A DNA stretch of 64,000 nucleotides, from positions 124,001 through 188,000 of the forward strand of contig CM082584.2 of assembly GCA_040954595.2 (NCBI GenBank). The letters are read 5' to 3'. The notes beneath the pieces are model-generated. The model did no database searches and was not told where the DNA came from. It was given only the letters and a program-made list of their open reading frames with translations. Below, one piece after another: positions 45,107-57,307 of the stretch. This stretch comes from Balanoglossus misakiensis. Taxonomy: Eukaryota > Hemichordata. Both the position numbers and the translations under genes were made by a program. How positions within the stretch are numbered: the stretch's first letter is position 1; each line of letters starts with the position of its first letter.

Positions 45107-45572
45107 TAATTGTTACTCGTTCAAAAATCACTTGTCACATCACTCCAATTTTGTATCAGTTGCACTGGCTATCTGTTACAGAGCGTATTGTTTTTAAGAT
45201 GTTAGTTCTCATTTTTAAATCCATTCATAAACTTGGTCCAATCTATCTTTCTAGCATGACTAATCTATATGTTCCGTGTCGCAATTTAAGGTCAGCTGAT
45301 CAGTTCAAACTCTGCCCTGTTCGATCACGCACCAAGAGTTATGGTGATCGTGCTTTTACTGTTGCTGCTCCAATTCTTTGGAATAATCTTCCACTTACCA
45401 TTCGCCAGGCACCAGACTTATCTGTTTTTAAATCAAATGTTAAAACTTTACTTTTTAAATCTGTTTTTTAGCCAGTTGTTGTATTGTACTTTTGCTTTAA
45501 GCGTCATTGATCACATTTTTTGTGGATACTGACGCTATACAAATAAATTATTATTATTATTATTATTATTAT
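45107..45572 (+). mobile_element. 5'-truncated LINE tail ending in TTA repeats (copy 3)
   Basis: The insert is absent from copies 1 and 2, which read CCTTTCTATTTTTG here. A TTTCTA duplication flanks it. It encodes a LINE reverse transcriptase C-terminus (LHWLSVTERI, YGDRAFTVAAPILWNNLP, LFKSVF, 45151-45471), then a 3' end GACGCTATACAAATAAA and a TTA microsatellite. Confidence 0.88.
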
Positions 45573-45667
45573 TTCTATTTTTGTGTTTGTACAACATCAG
45601 TGAAGTTTAAATCATAATAAAAAAAAATGATAATTATCATTATTAACTGCTATAGATTCAAACTTAC

Positions 45668-45790
45668 TTGTCTCACACCTGGTTTCCTAGTAACACTCTG
45701 TGCACATGCCAATGGTGGCAGTACAAGAATTTGCCTGTTGTTGGCAGGTACCTCCATTGAGACAAGGACTAGCAAAGCATGGATTAGGAA
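45668..45790 (-). pseudogene. EGF-like exon 5, full length (copy 3), nonsense codon
   Basis: The acceptor CAG is at 45791-45793 and the donor GTAAG at 45663-45667. It reads PNPCFASPCLNGGTC, NSC, TIGMC (fourth core cysteine lost), TEC, Y-TAG. The stop is shared with the remnants in copies 1 and 2. Confidence 0.78.
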
Positions 45791-46026
45791 CTGGAAGACA
45801 GGAATTCAAAATTTTATACAACACTTACCTATGGTAACACCAGTACACGTTCATTATTTCTCTGTTATGTTTTTATACTGGTGATTTTACTGTTTTTATT
45901 ACCGATCATATGACTGACTTAAAGATGATGATGATGATGATGATGATAATGACTACACCTGCTATTATTACTACAATGTACCTCAGCACTTAGATTTTTT
46001 AATAAATGACAAAGTACTGTACTCAC

Positions 46027-46156
46027 GTGTTTCACATGTGAAGCCCAGGTAGCAGCCAGCACATTGACATGTGACGCCTGTATAAGATCCCTGGATTGCT
46101 TGGCAAGTACCAGCATTCCGGCATGGGTTAAGGTTTGTGTTCGCACGGATTCATTG
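46027..46156 (-). pseudogene. EGF-like exon 5b, only in copy 3, frameshifted
   Basis: The acceptor CAG is at 46157-46159 and the donor GTGAGT at 46021-46026. It reads MNPCEHKP, then after one extra base NPCRNAGTC, VTCQC, AGC and TC. Its 130 bp is one over a multiple of three. It lies in the 1.56 kb deleted from copies 1 and 2. Confidence 0.74.
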
Positions 46157-46978
46157 CTGCAAATGTACACAATATTTACAAAATAAAACAGTATACAACT
46201 GTAAGGATTTATAATCATCAATTGTGAATATCACACCAATCAAGGCCTTTCAATGCACCCTGATTGCTGAGAGCTGAAATACGTGAACCAACGTGTATTT
46301 GTTTTCACTACTATATCACATGACATTCTGCATCTCTTTTCCATAGTTTTGGAGTCTGCACCCAACATTGTATTCCGGGGTAGCACTACACGGAACCCCG
46401 AAACTTTTTCGTCATCATCCGACTACTTTTCCCAGCATGCAGTTGCCAAGAAGGCTGCACAGGGAGTTTTTATTTTTGCACTGGTATACAATTTTTTTAT
46501 TCGGCAATTTCACAGACACATGCATTGCACATCAAAATTTTGCGTCAGAAGTGAGGACAACTTAACTAGGTACCAATGCAATGTGGTTTTAGGCGGATTT
46601 GAACTTTTCCTTTAATGTAACAGTTGTATTGACATGCGATTATCATACTGAACATGAAGCAATCTCAAAATTGCTAAAAATAAAATAATTCAGGACATTT
46701 AGAATCTACAATGGTGAAAACATATGACAAACCTCCCAAAATTCTTATATTTGAGGCCATTTTACAAAAATCTATGAGCCTGGCAAAATCTGAAAGAGGT
46801 GCTAGATAAAGGGTGCTTTTTCAAAACTCTAGATGGTTGACCCCCAATTTTTATTCCATAGATTAAATGTTTAGAAGTCATAGTATCATCAGTATTAATT
46901 TTAACATGATCAGACGACCCTTTATTTCGAGGTGCGCAACACCTTAAATATGTTTTTACGACTAAGACGACTACAAAC
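46157..46978 (-). other. Intron, unique to copy 3
   Basis: Open frames of 65-110 codons on the plus strand show no recognised domain. A GAT/CAT repeat lies just below at 45926-45949. Confidence 0.4.
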
Positions 46979-47195
46979 CTGGTAGAAGGGGAGTACATGT
47001 TGTTGATGGTCCCAGAGAGTAGGTTCTTGATGTGCAGGCAAGTGGGTGATGTTGCTGCACACTGACAGCCTGGATCGCAAGGGGTACAGGATACTTCTGT
47101 GGCTGTGTCAGCATAATAACTTGATGGACAAGGAATGGGGCTGTCTGACCCATCTGGACAGTAGTTACCTACACCGCAATCAGCACATGTCATGT
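46979..47195 (-). CDS. GCC2/ephrin-receptor-like exon e, only in copy 3
   Basis: The acceptor CAG is at 47196-47198. The frame reads MTCADCGVGNYCPDG, IPCPSSYYAD, SCTPCDPGCQC and TC, a clear GCC2 repeat, and stays open to at least 46762. The donor GTTTGT at 46973-46978 is weak, so the 3' end is uncertain. Confidence 0.7.
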
Positions 47196-47371
47196 CTGTA
47201 GAATAACAGCAGCTTGTTTAGTGAGTGTTTTGCCGATATGACAGAGTTCAAGTATGCTTATTTGGTTAAATTTTAAAAGGAATATCACCAGCTGTTTTAG
47301 AGTTAATATTGCGAAAGGGACTTCATAAGTTGTCTGAAAACACCAGTTTCCCCAATTTTCACTAATGTATA

Positions 47372-48384
47372 GGAATACATGAGAAGTCAGCCAGATTAGA
47401 AGTCGGCCAGTACGTGCGTATGAGAAGTCGGCCTGTACGAGAAGTCAGCCAGTTGTTGAACTTGTACCCGAATAGTGCAGTGATGACCCAGATTACTTAT
47501 AACAACACTTAATAAAATATAATTGCACTAAATATTTTCATTTGGATGGATTTCCCAAATTCTTGACAACACAATGGCGTCATTTCAAATAATGGCGTCT
47601 GGCATCCGTACCGGTTCCCCAGCCCCGTATCCGCGTAAGGAGCTTAGGTTGTTCACCAAATTCCTGTGACATTTCTGATTAAAGGGACAAAGTCTCTCCC
47701 TCGCGAACCATTTTCCATTAATTATGTTTGATACAAGACACCGTTCACATTATTCTACATGTGGATATATTGAGAATCCACATTCAACTACAGACAAATT
47801 CCATCCCGTTTGTAGGATATGAGTGTAAAAATCCCGCCAAAATGAATAAATGGTAAACACCGATTATTCATTTTGGCAAGTTTTTCACTCTCGTGTCTAC
47901 AAGTCGTATTGAAGTTGTGTGTGGTTGAACGTTGATTCACTATATATCCACATTTAGAATACATAAATGGTGTCTTGTATCAAATATTATTAATGGAAAA
48001 AGGGCAGCGAGAGAGAGACTTTGTCCCTTTAAAGGGAGTTGTTTCAAAGCCTACTAAAATACATAGAAGATGTATGTGTATATTCATACTTTGAGACAAC
48101 ACCAAACAAACAAACGTGACGAGGAACAGACTACTGGCGCAGCGCAAGAAGTGCAGGTGACTGATGTTGACGTACCCCGGTGACGTACATGCAAAGTGAA
48201 CAGACAGTTTTAAAATTCATCGGCTATTTGTACAAATATCTCAGCTCCTGTACATCAAGGAAACATTTCGTAGTGAAACAGTTATATATAACACAAAGTA
48301 CCAGGGTTCTCTCCCACAGGCCGACTTCTCGTACTGGCCGATACCGACTTCTCATACTGGTCGACTTCTCAGGACACCATGTAT
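47372..48384. repeat. Foldback element with arrayed motif (copy 3)
   Basis: Counterpart of 9255-9920, interrupted by a TTAA-flanked element at 47683-48028. Confidence 0.68.
47683..48028. mobile_element. TTAA-flanked palindromic MITE (copy 3)
   Basis: This 346-bp element has ends AGGGACAAAGTCTCTC and the complement. Similarity between the arms extends over about 100 bp. TTAA duplications lie at 47679-47682 and 48029-48032. Copies 1 and 2 have the empty site GATTAAAGGGAG. Confidence 0.92.
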
Positions 48385-48812
48385 AGCATAGCTGTTGAAC
48401 TCAAAAAATATGTAAAACTACAAGTGATGTAAACAACTTGTGGAACCATGTTCAAATCGAGACCAGAAGAAAAGAGATTTCAAGACTTACCTCCTTCAAC
48501 ACTTTACTGCCCTGTAGCGCACTGTGTGACACTTGTAGTTGTGCATTCATAACCAGAAGGACGTGGCCGAACCTAGCGAGTATGAACCTATCACAGAAAA
48601 AATTCAAAGAACGATTGGTTTGGTCCAACGATCCCTTATTAGAGAGATGTCCGTAATCACAGATGTTACTGTACAATACCTCTTCAGTGGAATCTTTGTG
48701 TTTTTCAAAGTGCGTCACAATATCAACTCCAATGAGCATAACAGTTTAATTTTCTGTGTATGTCATGCTATAACACAGGGAAGTCACAAGAGTGATTTGC
48801 AGCCCAACTTAC

Positions 48813-49000
48813 CAGTAACTGTTGAACAATCAACTACGGGTGACATGGTTGGACACTTGGATCCTGCTGGACAAGGCGTGCATGTTCCGTCGCCTTCCAT
48901 AGCATATTCACCATTGCCACAGTCAAGCGGATCTTACATTGGATCTAAACACGATTGTCCGGCAGGGCACAGAAGACGGGATGTGCGTGCAGGCTCCTCA
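48813..49000 (-). pseudogene. GCC2-like exon a (copy 3), nonsense codon
   Basis: It shares the TAA with copies 1 and 2 and also has the first cysteine changed to Arg. Confidence 0.75.
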
Positions 49001-49395
49001 CTTATTTCATCTGATTAAATAAAATGAGGTTTTTAGTGAAGTATTTGTGATACAGTGTCATTTAAAATAACAAATTACTTGAGATGATTCACTTCATAAT
49101 TCTGAGACAAGTATACAGGCATGTAGAAAATTCTTTGGAGGACATTAAACGTCATTTCTAATCAACCATTTTCTGAATATCATAAGACTCTGCGAGATCT
49201 CACATGGCTAACCGGGTCTCGCAAGATCTCGCACTGAGTTGATAATCTGTTGTAAACACATACATACATACACACACACACACACATAACCCCAGTCGCA
49301 CTGACTTGAAAATCTGTTGTAAACACATACATGCATACACACACACACCCCTCAGTTTCATCACACAGCAAACTGAACAAGTACCACGATCTTAC

Positions 49396-49529
49396 CATTT
49401 GTACATCTGGTACAGTTTGTTGCACCAGCCAATGACACGTAACCCTTGGTACACTTGAATTGCGATGCACTGGGATCTGTGCAGGCGTACCCTTGCTCAC
49501 AAATAGTACACTGTTCAGCACCGGCTGAT
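49396..49529 (-). CDS. GCC2-like exon b (copy 3)
   Basis: Open frame, all cysteines kept, splice sites as in copy 1. Confidence 0.72.
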
Positions 49530-49565
49530 CTGTAAATCAAACAAAGAATTTACACACCAAGTTAA

Positions 49566-50298
49566 GGTGCCATTGCATGAAACCGTCGAGACTTTTTCAG
49601 AGGCCTATTTCTCATGAAAGACAACGTTAAAACCCACACAAACCATATATATTCTGGAAGCTGAGTTTTTGAACTTTTGTTTGCTTTGCAAATATTATTG
49701 ATCCCCGGAAATGGTGGCGATTTTGGGTTAAAAAACCCATTTTTTGATATTATGTCATAAAATTTAAAATAGGTAAAAAAGTTGACCATGCATCATGCAT
49801 CTTAATATGTCATTCAAAACTAGAGTACACGTGCAAAAAACGGTAATTCCGTTTTGCGTTATCTGCTTCCATTGAGGAGTAACAGCATTTGAAAGTTAGA
49901 TTTTTAGTAAAATTTGATCAAATTCACGGTGAGTTGTATTGAATCAGAGTTTATTCCCGCCAGGGACACTTTATCAACTAACAAAAATACCGTTTTGTTG
50001 GCTGGGTCATACAAAATCCCCAGTTAAAGTTTGAGCAAATTCGGCCAACGCAGAGCGAAGCTATTTTCGTCTGAAGTTGTCAAGAACAGCGAAAATGCAA
50101 ACTGAGAAAAACGGCCATTTGCATTGTTGACACCTATTTGTTAAGCTGTGAACTCATTCAGAAAAGTGCTATTTGGGGGTGATTGTGCACCATTTCCGCC
50201 AAGACGTATTAGTCAGGATGTGGGTCAGTATTAGGCCTACCGATTTATGTAAAAAAGTAAAATTTGGCAAAAATCACAACTTTTCATGCAATGCCACC
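49566..50298. mobile_element. TTAA-flanked element, 733 bp (copy 3)
   Basis: The ends are GGTGCCATTGCATGAAA and TTTTCATGCAATGCCACC, with TTAA at 49562-49565 and 50299-50302. Copies 1 and 2 have an uninterrupted AAGTTAACC. No transposase is encoded. Confidence 0.92.
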
Positions 50299-50481
50299 TT
50301 AACCTTTGAATACCACTGTAAAAAATTGGCGCAAATTTTAATTATTTTCATAAATAGAGGTCTATTCAAATTTGGAAAAATTGTCATTTTTTCATTCATA
50401 TATTATATCAGTAAATTTTAAATACAGAAATGGAAAATGTTCCCATCCTATTTTTCAGTTAGTAAATTACCTGACCTAATA

Positions 50482-50609
50482 TTATGCGAGAGGTACAGCG
50501 AGACATCCTTTGTCCAAGGCCGAACTGTAATAACCAGCCGAGCATAAAATCACAGTGTTACCATTTGGACATTGGTTACCAGCTGGGCAATCACCACATG
50601 ATGTTTGTG
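50482..50609 (-). pseudogene. GCC2-like exon c (copy 3), frameshifted and donor lost
   Basis: The acceptor CAG is at 50610-50612 and the same frameshift is present. A deletion of about 41 bp joins CTAAT to ATTATGC and removes the GTAAAC donor. Confidence 0.75.
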
Positions 50610-51030
50610 CTGAAAATAAACAGAGATTTATAGAATCTTATAGTCACAGTCATACCTTCAAAGACGTGGGATTCTCACGCCGGTTGGGGAGACAAAAATC
50701 CCTGGCAAAAGATTGAGGACAAGAAAATGCCAAACCAGAGATATTGGTAACAGAAACTGTATACAGTCAATGCCATATGGCAGTGTGCTGTTCTAACAAC
50801 AGACAAGAATGTGACGATCATAGTCTGTGTCGGAGATTTGGAAAAGAGCAAATTCGGTGAAAAGACGGGACAAAACAAAAGTCTACTTATACGATGCACA
50901 TGAAAACTGGATGAAAGCGAAGCAGTCCACTATTTGAATGCATTGGATGTAAAATTGGCAGAATATTTGGACTGGACATAATGTTTGTACGCACAGAATT
51001 ACGCACATGCACATAAGATGATCGTCCGCC

Positions 51031-51034
51031 TTAA
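51031..51034. other. Empty TTAA site
   Basis: This is the unoccupied target of the element found at 11883-12388 and 32309-32876. Confidence 0.9.
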
Positions 51035-51079
51035 GTGAAAGATTACACAGTAATGCCCAAATTTTAAGTGCTGGCTCAC

Positions 51080-51254
51080 CCTCTATATTAGTGTAGTATC
51101 CATCTTCACACACCTCTGGCTCCGACATACCATCATATTGGCACTTATACCCAGGGCAGGACAAGGCGTACAGTCTATACTTCCATTGTTGGCAAAATAT
51201 CCCTGTCCGCATTGTGTTGGTGATGAGAGGCTGGCTGTTCCACACATGAAACCC
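51080..51254 (-). pseudogene. GCC2-like exon d (copy 3), frameshifted
   Basis: Same frame switch as the other copies. The donor is GTGAGC. Confidence 0.76.
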
Positions 51255-51464
51255 TTGGACACAGCGTGCATGCTTCAGAACATGCTGAACTGTAACTTCC
51301 AACTGCGCAGTCCTGTAGGAGTAAAGACGTCAAATATTAGGGAGGTTTAGGAGCCCTCTAGCCAGCAAACTTCATCAAGGATGTACGCGCAGAACATAAA
51401 CTGGAAACACTGCGCGCCCGGTCTTTTTCCCGAAGGATTACATTGATAATCGCCAGAAAACAAA

Positions 51465-51770
51465 CTTCTACTATTGTCATTTTCACGAAATTTTACACAT
51501 AGCTCAGTCCAGAAAATATAAATTCATTGGTCAAATAAAATATAGGGGTCACCGCGCTCTTTTTTGAGATAAATTGCGTTAAGAATTTTGCCCATAGACA
51601 AACCATTGGTGAAAAATGCTGAGTCAGCAGATTTCTTCTATTATCGACCAAATTCATGGCTCTGTATTTCAAAGACAAGCCAGGTGACCCTAAATTTTAT
51701 TACGGATTTTCATTATACATACAAAGGAGAATAAAAAAATCCACAATTAAAAAAAATGACAATACTTTCA
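51465..51770. repeat. Foldback element (copy 3), decayed right arm
   Basis: The left arm AGGGGTCACCGCGCT is kept. The right arm reads AGCCAGGTGACCC and no longer pairs fully. Confidence 0.5.
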
Positions 51771-52207
51771 ATTTTACTGAACGTACATCCTTAATGTTAC
51801 TTATGTAGTGGAGCACCAAAACCAAATTTTCATATCGATTGTGTATTTTGTGATAAAAGCACCAAACTTGGCTCAGATGCGTGTTAATGTGTACTGAACA
51901 AATTCAGATAGCGAGTCACTAAATATCTGTTGAAGAGTTTCCATGGCAACCAATTTTTTTTTCAAAATGGCCGCCAATACAGATAATCACACCTGTTAAA
52001 CACCAAAATAAATTCAGATTACAATATTTGAAACAAGAAACTACGGAAAGAATGGTTTGCAATAGAACTATGGTTATTAAACTACAAATGTACTTATAAG
52101 GGTAACTAAGGGATCAAAACACAGGTGCAACTTTCAATCCCTGGTTCTCGCATTAGTATAGGTGCTCCCCCTAGTCAAACATTATGGCTAGTTGCGATAT
52201 TTAACTG

Positions 52208-53054
52208 GAAAGGGCAGTTCACGAAATAAAAACCTGGATGACACATAATAAACTTCAACTCAATGGTGGCAAAACCGAGGTACTCCTGATAAGGTCTCAG
52301 TTCAACCGCTCGCCTCGTCCCATAAACCACATGAGCATTGGATCATGTTGTGTTCAAATAGTGAATTCTGCACGGAATATAGGTGTGACATTCGACGACA
52401 ATTACACTTTCAATAAGCACATTAATGCAATTTACAAGTAAATTTTCTTCCATCTGCGTCAAATCAGCCACATTCGCCGTTACCTCACTAAGGAAGTTTG
52501 CCAGATGCTGGTTCATGCTCTAATCACACTACTGTAATGCACTACTCTGTGGTTTACCATCATCATGCATGCTACAGCATGCCCTGAATTCTGCAGCCAT
52601 GATCGTTTCTCGTACCCGTAAAAGGGATCATATTACTCCTGTTCTCATGGATTTACATTGGTTGCCTGTACACTATAGAATCCAATACAAGATCTTGCTT
52701 ATGACATATAAGGCATTAAACAACACAGCACCAGCTTACATCTCTGACTTAATCCATCTGAAAACTTCAACAAGACTTCTTCGTTCAAATGACAAATTTC
52801 TACTTCATGTACCATGGAGTAAGAAGAAAATGTACGTCGATCGTGCTTTTTCGTATATCGCCCCACTCATTTGGAACAGTGTCCCAATAGAAGTATGCCA
52901 GTCACCTAGCCTTGACAGTTTCAAGAAACACATCAAGACTTATCTGTTTAACAGAGCGTATTAACAGTAACTTTACATTGTAAAGCGCTATTGAACACTA
53001 TTACAGTGGAGTTTGGTGCTCTATAAGTCTTTTTGATTGATTGATTGATTGATG
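52208..53054 (+). mobile_element. L2/CR1-like LINE with true 3' end (copy 3)
   Basis: The 5' part is deleted; GATATTTAAC joins directly to GGAAAGGGCAG. The C-terminal reverse transcriptase region is retained (HITPVLMDLHWLPV, DRAFSYIAPLIWNSVP, TYLFNRAY), with a frameshift near 52440. It ends with TTGTAAAGCGCTATTGAACA and a TTGA/GATT microsatellite, typical of L2 tails. Confidence 0.85.
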
Positions 53055-53509
53055 AACAGTTTACCACCTTAGCTAAACACATAAACAGATCACCGATACG
53101 TCCGAATAGCGCGTGTATGAGGGCTTGGTTAACTTGTGACCTGTTTGGTCGGGCATTGATTCTTGTCGGCAAAAACTGCCATAGGAAATTATAAACTTAA
53201 GTCAAATTGCTGAAACAATAAATAATAGTCCATGTGTCTTGATACTTCAGATCATGCATCGGTTCGACTCTGTCTGTAGTCGGTTACCCAAATTTATTGG
53301 GAAGTTCGGCCTTTTACACATTAATACGTGTGGTTTTCGATCATATCCTACCGGTCTTATTGGTTGACATTAATTTGGCAGTGTGCTATAAGCATATTAC
53401 ATCCTACATCAAACCAAAATAAAGCTTGTGATACTTTGACCATCAGTTTTTGTTTACTTTTAGTCGCTAGTGAAATTCAAGCTCAGTAATAACTTTACAA
53501 CTAACTTAT
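53055..53509. other. Unclassified sequence, private to copy 3
   Basis: No exon, repeat end or open frame of note is seen. It has no counterpart in copies 1 and 2. Confidence 0.4.
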
Positions 53510-55185
53510 TAGGGGCCCAAGCCCCTATGGGCAGGGCCCCTATTGTTATTACTGGGGTTTTTAGGGGCCCAAGCCCCTATGGGCGGGGCCCCTATTGGTA
53601 TTGCTGGCATTTTTCTTCTTCTTTGGCACTTTCATCGGACACTAGGATCTTGAAAACGGCTAAACCTACAATTCTCAAATTTGGCACAATAATGCAGGCC
53701 AATGAGATCTGGTGCAGTACGTCCGTGAATGTTAAATTAGTCAAGTGACCTGATGACCATATAAGGGATGGTGATCTTTGACCTTAATAATATTGATGAT
53801 GCCCGAGCCGCAGGGAAGGGCATCATCAATATGTTTCGATGTGTGACGTTACCAGCACATTCCAGAAGACAGCATGGCATGGTCTGTACAAGTTGAGTGA
53901 AATACTTAGAAAGATATCGCAGTGACCGATCTGCCTGGGCTGCATTCATGTTTTTCTCTTGAAATCATGGACAGTGTTATACACCTCTGTATCAATGCTG
54001 TTTTAGTGACTTTTTCACACCCGTTCTTTTTGTTTTGAGTGAATAGGATAGTCAACTAACTACTGCTGGACAATGGGTGTGAGTTTCATGGCTCTCACAT
54101 GATGGGGTAATCTGGGGTAACATTTTGAAAATACCATGTCATTTTCAGAACGCAGTTATGGTGTATGTACATGTGAACAGTGATACATGTACATGTGTAG
54201 GTCGGAAATTTAGATCGGGTATACACGTCTGCATCTAACACTCAAACTGCAATATTGCCAAACGTGTGTATTATACACGATATACTACATGTAGTAATTG
54301 TATTAGATTTAGTCTGCATTGGTCAATATAATATACGGAAACTAAATATGTCGATCGGATTTGATCTATCACAGGTCCAGCTGTGGTTGCACAGAACACG
54401 TCTCCATTTATGGTGTGAACAGGGACTGCTGTACGCATGTGCACATCTGAGTTCACGAGGTTACACGTACTGCAGTTGCGCAGAACACGTCTCCATTTAT
54501 GGAGTGAACAGGGACTGACCAAGGGGCCGAAATGAGAAGCCAAATTTCGGGTGACTCCTTGACCTTTGACCCACCTTGAAAAACACATATCTACTTCTAC
54601 GCTAACTAATACACCTAGGGAGCTGATTTTTGGTGGACAGGTACAACTATTGGACCAAATCATTTCGCCGCAATGTCACGTGACCTCGGTGACCTTTGAA
54701 CTATATATAACATAAATGCTCATAAGTACGTAACTATTAGACCGACAGACTTCATATTTGGTGGGATGAAGCATACACATGTACTTGTTACCCCTTGACC
54801 TTTGACCTAATTAATTATGTGCATACCTAATTCTAGGCTTACTAATAGGCTAGAGGTTTTGTTTCTGTTGGACATGGACAAGTGTGGCGTCCAATTTTTT
54901 CCATAAAATATTGGGTGACCTCAGGTGATCTACTTTCTCATATCTCAGCCTCCAGAGCAGGTACAGCCTTAGCATTTCGAGGGATGGGACTAAAATGAAA
55001 AGCCGAATTTTGAGGTCACCTGTACAACTGCTTAACTCATTAATTATGTGTATACCTAATTCCAGGCGAACCAATAGGGCTGAAGGTTTGGTTTCTGATG
55101 GACCTGGACCAGTATGGGGTCAAAAATTTTTGCCCAAATTTCGGGTAACCTCAGATGACCATTTTGGCTTGCAGCTATATTTTAA
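53510..55185 (-). mobile_element. Single hairpin-terminated repeat unit, minus orientation (copy 3)
   Basis: Two imperfect hairpins (53511-53541 and 53563-53593, arms AGGGGCCC and GGGCCCCT) sit at the left end. The sub-repeat follows in reverse: TGACCTTTGACCT at 54796-54808, CCTAATTCCAGGC and GTTTCTGATGGACCTGG. The head GCTTGCAGCTATATTTTAA lies at the right. It is the same family as 3031-8938 but diverged. Confidence 0.7.
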
Positions 55186-55472
55186 CCCTAATACTACTAG
55201 GTGTCATACCTGTTTAGAGTGTCAAGTCCCTTAAAATATGTGTTTGCCATTTTTTCTTCCTAAACGTATTTTGACTGTCTTGCCATGGCTCTCATATACA
55301 CACTTGGCAGTCTAAGCCCCCTTAAATGTACTAAATCGTATTGGTTTGCCTGGTTTGGTTTGAGGGTCTTGTATAGGCCCTACTGCGTAACACGCCCTTG
55401 GCAGCCTAACAGGCCTGGGAGCCAGGATTCTAGGCACCCTGGATATCAAACTGACTTGGCAGCGTTATAGGG
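55186..55472. mobile_element. piggyBac-type MITE (copy 3)
   Basis: This 287-bp element has CCCTA and TAGGG ends and TTAA at 55182-55185 and 55473-55476, the classic piggyBac layout. There is no transposase. The similarity between the arms is short. Confidence 0.75.
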
Positions 55473-55637
55473 TTAAAACTATGTATAATCACATACTAGA
55501 TGTTTGAAAAATGGCAATGTCTTCTCTAAAGGTTATCCATCCAAAGGGATCTGACAAGGGTGTCCCCCTTCATTTTTTGTTTGTCATAGCAATTTTCGCG
55601 ACTATTATATTAGATTTAGAGTTGACTATCTGATATA

Positions 55638-56474
55638 GACAAACTAGCAGCGTGGGCCAACAAATGGAAAATGTCTTTTCATCCACACAAATGCTCTGTT
55701 CTGTCAGTAACAAGGAAACGTTCAATGATAATTAACCAGTACAGTTTAAACGGGAAGATAATCAAACACAGCTCATCCGAAAAGTATCTAGGGTGCACAC
55801 TGACAGCTGATCTTGATTGGCACCAACATATTACTTTAATATGCAACAAAGCAAACAAAACACTTGGTTTCCTCCGTAGAAATCTCAACATAGGATCAAC
55901 ATCGGTGAAAGAGAAGGCATACACAACACTTGTAAGACCACTAGTTGAATACGCCTCCACTGTTTGGGACCCATATGAACAGACCGACATAGCTTTGTTA
56001 GAAAAAACACAAAGACGCGCTGCACGCTACGTGACTGGCAGATTTCCAAATCGCTCTAGTGTTGACAACATGATAAATACCTTACATTGGACATCATTAG
56101 AACAACGTAGAAAAGAAGCCAGACTATCGATGCCATATAAAATTTCAACAGGAACTGTTGCCATGAACAATCTTCAGCATCTCCAACCCCCGCTAAGACT
56201 CACTAGACACATGCATATAGTAAACGTTATAAAATTCCCAAATTCAAAACAGACTACAGAAAATATTCCTTCTTTCCAAGAACAATCCAAGACTGGAATA
56301 GTATACCACCAGACATCATATCTGCAGGGTCACATGAATCCTTCAAATCTTCTTTGGCACTATACTTCACCAAACCAGAAAACTGACATTTTTGATGTCC
56401 TGTACTAGGGTGCACTCACTGGCAAAGCCTTCAATATGTTGAAGTTGGCCAGTAAGGTAGATAGATAGATAGAC
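55638..56474 (+). mobile_element. LINE reverse transcriptase C-terminal fragment (copy 3)
   Basis: It reads WANKWKMSFHPHKCSVLSV, KYLGCTLTADLDW, ANKTLGFLRRNL, LVRPLVEYASTVWDP and QRRAARYV (open frame 55671-56408). After a frameshift near 56230 the natural end FFPRTIQDWNSIPPD lies in another frame. The tail is an AGAT microsatellite. This lineage differs from the LINE at 52208. Confidence 0.85.
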
Positions 56475-56758
56475 TAAAAGATAAATGGTGTCTACGATTC
56501 CAAACACATAAAAATTACACCAGTTGTGGACGACACAACATTATTTTATTTGATGAGAGTAGTGTTCATCATGCCATTAATATTGTCAAAAAATGTGTTA
56601 GTTTTAGAAACCCAACTAAATACACGAAAAGTTGGGCTTTAGATTGGTTAACTGAAAATCAGGCCAATTGCAATTTTTCGGGTTTAAGTGGCCCGATGCT
56701 CCCAACAAGTCACTTGGAATGTACTTTCATTCTAATAATTTATTAGCATGGAGTAATC
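56475..56758. other. Unclassified sequence (copy 3)
   Basis: This may be a decayed retroelement fragment, since a GACGACACAACATTATTTTA segment recalls a DDTTLF motif. It is too weak to assign. Confidence 0.25.
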
Positions 56759-57307
56759 TTACTTTTTACCATAAGGGTGGAACCATGATTCATTCTCAAG
56801 AGGGGTCTTGTACCAATACTCATAATGGTCTTCGATACCGGCAGGCATGTATAGCCTATGGCTACGCCCAGCATGAGGTGGTGATTCATACTGTTGGTTG
56901 TATGGACTAGCTGGGTTCGGTGTGGGCCTCATTGAATATGGGGGTGCAGGTGGCGTAAAATATCTGGTAAACCCTTCCAGTTCATATTGATGGAACGTCC
57001 CTGCAAACTCTCCAGGATAATGGTTCTGATCGCATCCCCTCTGTACTGCACGTGGCAAAAGTGTCGAAATTGTCCCTATCCCATGCCTCCCCATAACTGA
57101 AAACATCCTGTCCCCAAGGCCCTCCTTCACCCAGACTTGGATCATACCTTGATCGGAAAGTGTTTCGGGGCATGGGTTCAAGGGCATCATTTTCCCAACA
57201 CCAATAAGAAAGTGTGGGTTGAATCCCCTCCTTCCCACGAATGCTATGTGATCTGTTGTTGTCATATTCGCCTGCCCTAGGACAAGGAGGGCAACTTCTT
57301 TTGGCAT
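56759..57307 (-). CDS. Unrecognised open frame, 182 codons (copy 3)
   Basis: The protein ends in a proline- and tyrosine-rich tail (YFTPPAPPYSMRP, NQQYESPPHAGRS, HYEYWYKTPLENESWF). A second minus-strand frame (56982-57317) reads more protein-like in the first half (YDPSLGEGGPWGQDVF). The real product may therefore cross a frameshift near 57000. No domain is recognised and there is no copy elsewhere in the window. It could be part of a transposon or a captured gene fragment. Confidence 0.3.
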   Translation of the reverse strand: MPKEVALLVLGQANMTTTDHIAFVGRRGFNPHFLIGVGKMMPLNPCPETLSDQGMIQVWVKEGLGDRMFSVMGRHGIGTISTLLPRAVQRGCDQNHYPGEFAGTFHQYELEGFTRYFTPPAPPYSMRPTPNPASPYNQQYESPPHAGRSHRLYMPAGIEDHYEYWYKTPLENESWFHPYGKK

